Part shown: positions 25,901 through 34,900 of the stretch, one piece after another
How positions within the stretch are numbered: position 1 is the first letter of the stretch
Layout of the letters: every line of letters starts with the position of its first letter
Source: Reticulitermes lucifugus
Taxonomy: Eukaryota > Arthropoda > Insecta > Blattodea > Rhinotermitidae
Reading direction: 5' to 3'
Assembly (NCBI GenBank): GCA_026260175.1
Contig: JAKCWW010000074.1
Span: 110,755-174,754 of the forward strand
DNA: 64,000 nt
The notes under the pieces: model-generated
What the model saw: only the letters and a program-made list of their open reading frames with translations
What the model was told of the DNA's origin: nothing
Database searches by the model: none
Translations under genes and position numbers: made by a program

Positions 25901-28900
25901 GGTTTCATGTTACAGCAAATTTCACTAAAATGAATTTTTATACTCACAAATTTTGCATGATGTTGCCTAGATTCCACTTTCTAAACTGCACGTTAACACT
26001 GATGAAGTCAATAATGAAAGTAAAGAATCCTAACCTCAGGTTTTTTGCAGTGGTGTAGGTAAGGTTTCTGTTCTTCTAGGATATGATGACACATCACTGG
26101 ATAATCCATTCCCAACATTTTGAGATAACACAGTGGTCCCACCTTCAAGGCTCAAAAGGTCAAAGAAGACCATTCAACCCTTGAAGACGAGACCACTGCA
26201 TTTTCTCGAAATGCCAGGGACTGATTACCCCGTGACATGGTATCATATCCCAGAAGAATGGAAAGCTCAATCCTAACCTCATTTACTCAATAGTGAAAGC
26301 AATATAAAACTCATTTACTCAAGTTAGGTAATTTATGTGATGTAAATAACCTTGTACCAGTAAGATCTGAGACATTAGATCTTTGTTGAATTATAATCAT
26401 TATATCAGGATGGGACGAGAAATAACTAATGCACAAGTGTATAAATAGAAATTTTACTTCTGAATGTTACTTTTAAAACATTTATATCCAGATAGATTTT
26501 CCCCTCTCCATTTTTGGCACACAGTGTTTCATCACTTAAACCTTAAAAAAATGAGGCTGTGAGTGAACCATGGGAATGCTTTTAGGTCAGCACAGACTTG
26601 TCAGATAATATACACATACAGTTATTTAATTTACAGTGACAGTCACAGATACCATCCAAATATCATTCCAGCACACCACAGTTATTTCCTCCATTACTCA
26701 GGTCAGCTTCTTTCATTTTTACTGTGATATTCAGCTATATAACAACTATTATATTTACATCTGTTTCACAACACAGGACTACAGAAAGCATTTGACCGAG
26801 ACTGGTCTCGGGGAAGCATAACACAGGAACGATGGTTTCCTAATGCATCAGACGAGGGTATCCTTGCCTACAAGCTGCTGGTTCAGACTGGGCACGTTGA
26901 TAACCCAATTGACAAGTCACTGATTACTCAGGTAAATGTCTTAAGTGTAGATGAATGTGTTGGGACAACTGTAACCCATAATTTCAGGCTCCATGATCCA
27001 TCAAGATGACTTCAACAGTATGTTTCTGAAAGTTACATTTTAAAAATGGTTTTATTCCTAATAATTATTTTGAGGGGTGGGGTGAATCTTTTAGCAGCAT
27101 AGTGTCGGAATGTGTTGTGAATTCATGTGGTTCAGTTTAGTCTCCAACAATGAATCTGGTAATGACTTTAGGTTTCATAAATGCAGAAACCTTGTTAATC
27201 AGTTGATCAGAAGTCCAAGTCCCGTGTCTGTTAGTTAATCACTATTCAATAAATGCTTTTCAGAAAACATGAAACTTAAAACAGTTATAATGTGATTCTT
27301 GGCTCATGGTCTGTGTTTCATGTGATATTTCCACAGCTTTTGTCAAAATACTTCTAAGAATGTTGCCCACTTCCTCCCCTTTACAGCAGAAACCTCAAAA
27401 ATATGTAGTTAATTTTTTAACTTAAAGCTTTGGCACAAACTAAATTATTCCATGGCTAATTCTTAAGTTATTTAATGATTCTGGTTCAGTTGTAGTGGCT
27501 GTATAGTGGTGAATGAGACATGAAAATGATCACAAATTATGTTCAGGTAAACATGTGGATCAAGGCAATCACAGACTATTTGAACATATTGAAGGGAATG
27601 AAGAAAATCACAAAACTACCTTGCCAGGAAATCGCTTTTCTCCTGAATGCGAGTCTGTAGCCTTAGTGGTGCATCATTTTGATCAGTCAGAAACAAGTGA
27701 ATGGTCAACACAGCCCTGGCAATTGGTTATTTTATTTTTTCAGGTTAAGCTGGTAGATGGAGAGGGAATCATAAACCCAAAAGCATTTTACAACTACCTC
27801 AGTGCTTGGGCATCAAATGATGCTTTGGCATACGGTGCATCACAGGCAAATCTGCGTCCAGAGCCAAGACCTTGGTATCATGCTGCAGAAGACTTTGAGC
27901 TCAAAATCCCGAAGTCTGCACCTCTGATATACACACAGTTGCCTTTCTACTTGCATGGTTTAGGAGACACACAGCATATCACACACCTTATAGCTCAGGT
28001 ACACAAAATTTTATTCATTAATGGATGTTTAACCTTTCAGTGCCAGCCTCAATTCAGTGTATGGACCTTTAACCCTTTGGCACCTAATGTCAGGTATACC
28101 CACCATGCAGTGTGATGCTCAAAATTCCAACACATCAGGTATAGATTATGGTCATTTAATTCTTCACATGCTGCTGCCAGCCTTGGTACACCATATGGTT
28201 GTGAATGAATTTAATGGTACCATAAATTTAAAATCCCAGCATCACTGAAGGTTTAAAATGAAAGATAACTTAATTGAACAAACCCTGAAGACCTCAGATT
28301 TGCATCTGGTGAACTGTTAATTTTGAAGTCTTATTCAGAAATTTTTTAGCCCTGTTACAACCGGAATTGTGTAGTCTTTTTATATGATGAACACGTCCGT
28401 GGTTCCAAGTGTCGGGTTGACATGGAAAGGGTTACATCAGAAAGTGAATGGCTGTAGACGTAATGACTGGGGTTGGTTTTATAGCAGAAGCGTGGATTAG
28501 TCTCTTCATTACAAGCTGAGATGGGCTTTGGAGCCCACCTGGTCTTTATCCATTGGGCACTGAAGGCTCATTTCTTATGTGTCAAAAGCAGTCGCAGCAT
28601 GTAGCGCCATCAAGTTCCAAGGTGAAGAACACAACTTTGACCTCTACCTTTAAAGGGTTAGAGATTCTTAGTTATTGATTTATTTAAAGTACTTTGCAGT
28701 TGTATTCTTATGCATCCTTTAAAAAAAATTATAAGTTAATGAGGCCCTTATTATAACACAGCTTAATACTATCTGCAGGTGCGGTCACTGTGCCAGAAAT
28801 TTGAGGAACGTGGGCTCCCAAATTTCCCGTCAGGGATCCCATTCCTGTTCTGGGAACAGTACCTGGGGCTTCGCCAGTCATTGGGTTTGGCTTTGCTCTG

Positions 28901-31900
28901 TGCTTTGGCTGCAGTCTTCCTGGTTGTGGCTGTGTTGTTGCTCAACTTGTGGGCTGCTACCCTGGTGGTGCTGGCCCTGGCAGCCATGGTAATACAGCTG
29001 TTAGGAGTGATGGGTGTACTCGGCATCAAGCTCAGTGCAATCCCTGCAGTCCTCCTCATTGTGGCTGTGGGCATCGGCGTTCACTTTACAGTCCACATCT
29101 GCCTGGTAAGGGGGATCCGAACCAGAAAACAGTACTTATTTCAGCTTTGCTAATTTTTATGAAATTAACGGCCAAAATATGCAAAAGAATGATTTTATTA
29201 GAAGTCTTGTGCTCACTGTGTGTTACAGTTGCATAGGAAAGGAAGCTGAAGGTAGGTTAGATAGGTTAGTATGCATGAGGACAAGAAATTCATATGAAAT
29301 TTTGACTGGATGACCTTTTGGAAAAATACACTCATCTGGAATGTGAGGTGAACTGATAATTTAGGATAGAGTAGAGCAACAGACTTCTCTCATGATAATA
29401 TGAGTCATCATACTCCATAAAAACAGAAACATTCTTAGACATTTTAGTGTTTATCAAATGCTGTGGTAAAACTCAGTATCACAATGTTAGATGTTTTAAC
29501 ACAAGCATCAGCATTGTCATCACTCTTCCACAAGAAACAGCACTGACACTGAAGTTCAGTGTTCTATGCTTAAGGTCATCCATTCAATTTTCATATATGT
29601 CCAATGTCTGCTTGGCCTCTTACTTAAAGAGAAAAACATCAATAGAATGCCCAAAAAAAATTAACAAGTTAAGAAATTACAGGCCAAAGCACTCCATGAG
29701 CCTGATACTTCAGTCAGGAGTTTTACAACTTCTTCTCCTTGCCAAGTCTTATTAGAGTAATCATATAAAAGAGGTTGGACTTGGCAGGGAACATGGCACA
29801 CATGGGAGAAGAGGAAAAATGCACACAGCGCTTTGGTGGGGCAAACCTGAAAGAGACCCCTTGGAAGACCTAGCCATAGATGGATCTGAAAGAACTAGGA
29901 TAGAAAGGTGTGAACGGGATTAATCTTGCGCAGGATAGGGACACTGTGAGCACTGTAATGAACCTTCAGGTTCAATATGATACAAAGAATTTATTGACTA
30001 GCCAAGGACCTGTTAGCTTCTCCAGGACTCTGTTCCATGGAGTTAGTTCGTTACTATATACATCTGTATACATTTTGTTTCAGGGGTTTGTGACAAGTAT
30101 AGGCTGCAGAGATCGACGGATACGTCTTGCTCTGGAGCACACATTTGCTCCAGTCACCCATGGAGCCCTCACCACACTCCTTGGCATCTTCATGTTGGCT
30201 TTCTCAGAGTATGACTTCATTGTCAGGTAAGATCATATTGCCATGACTTCCCTTCTACTTCCACTTCCATTACACCACCTGACATGACAGGGTTATGCTG
30301 ATACTTCCTTTAATTAAACTGTTCCACCACAAAGTCTTCTTCCTGTAACCTGATCAAGACAAGGCACTATAATATGGGAGTGTGCACTAAGAAATCTTAC
30401 TTTGATTACTGATTCAACCGAGTGCTATCGTACTGAACTTGCAGACACTTGTTTGACAAGTGAATCATCCTGTTTTAATTTAAAAATATATTCTGGAATA
30501 ATAAATTTTAGAGAAGGCAATCCAAAATACAAAGCACCCACTACAAACATGTTCAGTCCAGTCTGAGTCAGACAAGAGTAGAAGTGGCCATGGCAGTCTG
30601 AGTCTCGGTGGAACCACTGATTGATTACAGATTCTTAGCAAGGACTGCCATCCAGTGACTTGCATTAGCATCCATAATTTAGGTATACCTAGTATTTGTA
30701 TGTAATAGTAATTTCACTTTAAAGAAGAGACATATTTATTAATACGTATTAAGGAGGCGCTTGTGAACATGCTACTGAACCTTCAGGGGAATTCGTTGAT
30801 CAGCTAAGCAACTATCAATGTTTGATGAAATTCTTGCACGGTGAAGTTAGTAACCAATTTATATAAAACAACTGGATAAAGATGATGCACAAAGTTAAGA
30901 GTCATCCTGTAGGTAATCCAACCACAGCATACTTTGTAATATCCCTTAAACTGTTCAGCCACGTGAAACAACAACCCCCATTAGTAGCCTTACAAGAGAT
31001 GTCTTGTTTGTAATGGCTACACCTGTGAGGACCACCTTATACACTGCATCTGTTTCAAGTTACAAAAGGCTTCAGATTACTGCTGCTGCAGCTTGCTACG
31101 GCTTACATTCTACAAGCATTCTTATTGCTGATGGATGGCTGCTGAGTTTCACATGGATGTGATGAGAAATGAATATAAAATTTTAATCTGAAAACCTGAA
31201 AGAAAGAGTTCTTGTTAGGCCTCAGCATAGACCGGCATGTACTGAAAATATTTAAAAAATGGGGTGTGAGGTGTGGACTGGAGTAAACTGGCTCAAGATA
31301 AGGTCCAATTTTGGGCTCTTGTCAACAGGATCATAAATCATCAGGTTCCATAAACAATGGGGAATTTGACCAACTCAGCAACTATACACTTCTAAAAAAG
31401 AACACTATTGGATCTATTTAGTTCTGCTCATTTCTGGTGGAATCAAGAGTGACTATCTTCCACATCACTGTGCCTTAGTATGTGGTATGCAGTGGTCAGG
31501 CTCACTAGCCAGTCGACCAAAGATCGGCAAAAATAATAACACACACAAAACAGCTGTAAATGAAATGCTTACATGATACATCAATTTAAATAATGAGAAG
31601 AATTAAAATACTTAAGCAAACATGTAGAGAGGTGAACCAGCAGAAGGGAGCTATGTCTTGTTTTGTTAAGGTGATGAAATGAAAGGTGTTGTGTTGACTT
31701 GGGCATACACAGTGTTTGATAATTTGGAAGACTAAAGTGTTGATTGGTGGATAATATTGAAATGGAACTTAGGAATATCAGGATGTGTGAAAATGCCAGT
31801 GAAGATGCTGATCCTCATACAGAATAGGGCGCAAAGGAAGGCATTTCTGGTGGTGAAGAACCTTTGGTTTCCACAAAAACTTGAAATTTCTTGAACAGCC

Positions 31901-34900
31901 AAATATCTATCACGAATGGGGAGAGAATGACTGTGTACCTGGATGTTATTATTCACCCACCAAATTCTAATACTGACATTAGAAATCAGCAGTGAAAAGG
32001 ATAAGATGTGGATTATTTTCCAGCTCATGGCTCATGTAACTTTTGTAGACATTAAACTATGGTACAGAAACATCAAGGTTTCAGCCACAACCACTTCCTT
32101 TCATGTCCTCACTTATTCATCACTCATAATCATCCTGTCATGCAGTGCTACATAACCTGCACAGTGGAGAAAGCTTAATTAAATAATATAATAATTACTG
32201 GTATCAAAAGAAATATGTCTGCAGCCATGAATAGCAGCAAGGTGATAATGAAGCTACATACAAGCTCAGTGTATTATTATTCTCATCCTATCAGCCCACT
32301 GAATCTGCTGAATGAAATTACAGGAACAGGATGTTCAGATGAATGACACTGTTTCAAATCTGGTCAAGTTCTTTATTACATTATGAACTGTTGAGATTTT
32401 TAACATAACCTGCAGCTATTGGATTACCAAAGGGACATGCGACATGTGGTGAGTGAGCCACAAAACCTGCTGTAACATAGCCAGTTGAGACCCCCCCNAC
32501 CAAAAAAAAACTGTAAGGCAGTTAATAAGAGGGGCATGATTGATATAAGTGATTCCATTCTATGAAAAGTAAAGTAAATTGTAGAGCGATTCTGTTTCAG
32601 CATGCTGCATGGATAATGGTTCTGGCACGTTCACTCTGTTAGTGCCTCCAGATTTTCAATTCATGAATGTAAGCTTTTGATGCTCCGTTATAAACAGTGT
32701 AAGGTTATTGACCTGAAGCAAATGCTGATAAATGAGGGTATTCTGAATGTGTGTTTACATTCTTCACACAACAAGACCTAGGTATAAGTTTAATCCATAT
32801 GGTTACAATAGGCTTCCACAAGATCCACTGTAATATGTCTTTTCCATTTGTGCCTTACTTTTCAAAGTAACTGTGATGAGGGTTTCCAAATCAGATTGCT
32901 GTGTTCTGTTTCATTGATGCAGTCCTTGTTTTAATGATCCTGAAAGGACCAGGTAAAGGGAACAAATCATGCAGTTCCTCACTGTGTAGTTTTCTCCTTT
33001 ACACAACAGTCAGCATTCACAAACTAGCTGCAGACTTCATGACATATTTTGATGGAGGTGTGTCATCAGTCGAACTTTACTGGATGTCCGTGTGGATTTC
33101 ACCATCACATTACATGTAGTGTTGCATGTGTGCAGCTTATTTAACATCACTGTCAGTAAGACGGACTATACAGCATTGAATGATTGGATGATAATGAATT
33201 TAGGGTACTGTGCTAGTATATATAGTCCTGTGTCCTGGAAGAATTAACAAGTTTATGATTTCACATTATATTCTCCGTGCATTCTGATATCAAATCACAA
33301 ATTAAAAAACCAACAAATGCACATTTCCACAAGTATAGGTTTATGATTATTTAACCTGATAATTATCACAACGTTGTAAACATGACAAAGCTGTTCTTTT
33401 AGATAGTTCATCTTTCATGAGCTGATATGTTCTTTTCACTTTCATGTAGGTACTGTCTTTTCATACAAGAGGGCAAGTTTTTCAAGACTAATTAATTAAC
33501 TGAACACTGCAGTTCAGTGGCTAGCACTCATGCTTTGTATTCTGGAGGTCTGGGATTCAAATATCAGCCTGGATTCTGACTGTACTCACCGAGATCTTTT
33601 TGTGGTTTTCTCCAGTCCCTTTAGGCAAATGCCATGACAGTGACACAAATTAGGCCATGACCACTTCCTTAAAGATCTTTAAAATATTCATTATTCAGTA
33701 ATCATCTTATAATTTGATGCTACATAATCTGCATTACTGAAAGTATTGTTAAATAAACCAAGAATAAATATAAATAAATAAGTAAATGAAATAAGTAGCT
33801 GCTGGGTCAGTGTCTGCACATCCCATATCCTTTTCATATGTGTTGTGTCTGTCACTTCAGGTATTTCTTCTACGTGTTGGTGGCACTGGTAATGGTGGGC
33901 CTCTTGACTGGACTAGTCTTCTTCCCAGTTCTGCTGTCATTAGCAGGTCCGGCTGCTGAGGTAAGCAAATTTTTCAGTCATCAAAGAAAGAAGATAAGCC
34001 ATACCAAAATTAAATCCATTGTTATCTTTTGTACTTATGGTGGAAAGTTAAAATTTAAAAGCAAGTGATTTTAATTTTTGTTTAAATTCATTGCTGGCAA
34101 CTAATTTACAGACCATCCATATATTTATAAAATTCATTTTAATGTTATCCTCTTATCAGACTTTTTATACATGCTGTGGCAGTTACTGAGCTTTCTTATA
34201 CTCATACAGTGCATCAGATTAAATTCATTTCACCTTTGCCTTAGGTAATCCCACACGAGTTCCCTGATCGTATCTCAACACCATCACCACCACCATCACC
34301 ACTGCAGAAAAGGATAGGATCATGCCGTGTGGGAAAAGCTCCCCCTCCACCTAGAAGAGGTCAAGGTGGTGTTCACTGCAACCGCATACATGCAGAACCA
34401 TCCCTCACAACGATAACAGAGGAAGGAAACTCGTGGCACTCGACACATGAAATTGTTGTACAGCCTGAGGTTGTGGTACAGACGACTACATATGGCAGTC
34501 CACAGGTGAGCATTTCCACTACTAAACCCAAACTCTAAACCAGTTCAGTGCAGTCCACTTCAACAGAATGTCTTCCTTAATATAAAGATTTACCTGGACC
34601 TTAAATCATGCTGTTTTGGTATATACAGGGCCTGTTGCACTAGATGAACTTAAGGACTAGCGTTATCCTCGGCAAAAGAACCTCCAGAGCCATTTGTATA
34701 GGAGCCCAAGTGGGTCCCAGAGCTTGTCTGATGTGTTACTAGAGAAAAATTCCTTTCCTGTACTGAGAAATGGAGATCCAGCCAATCAGTCTACCTACCT
34801 ACGTACCTACCCACCTACCTCTATTGAGCAGTTACTAAAGGGCTAATAGTTAAAGTTCTGTGCCTGTTACTGGATGCACAGTCACTGGCTTTGGAAATTC

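Larger units (their letters stand above)
30227..33860 (+). other. Large ptc intron with LINE tails and SINE fragments
   Basis: No exon recognised. Holds LINE tails at 30775 and 31265 and SINE-like pieces near 32080 and 33505. One undetermined base is at 32498 next to a C run. Confidence 0.6.
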
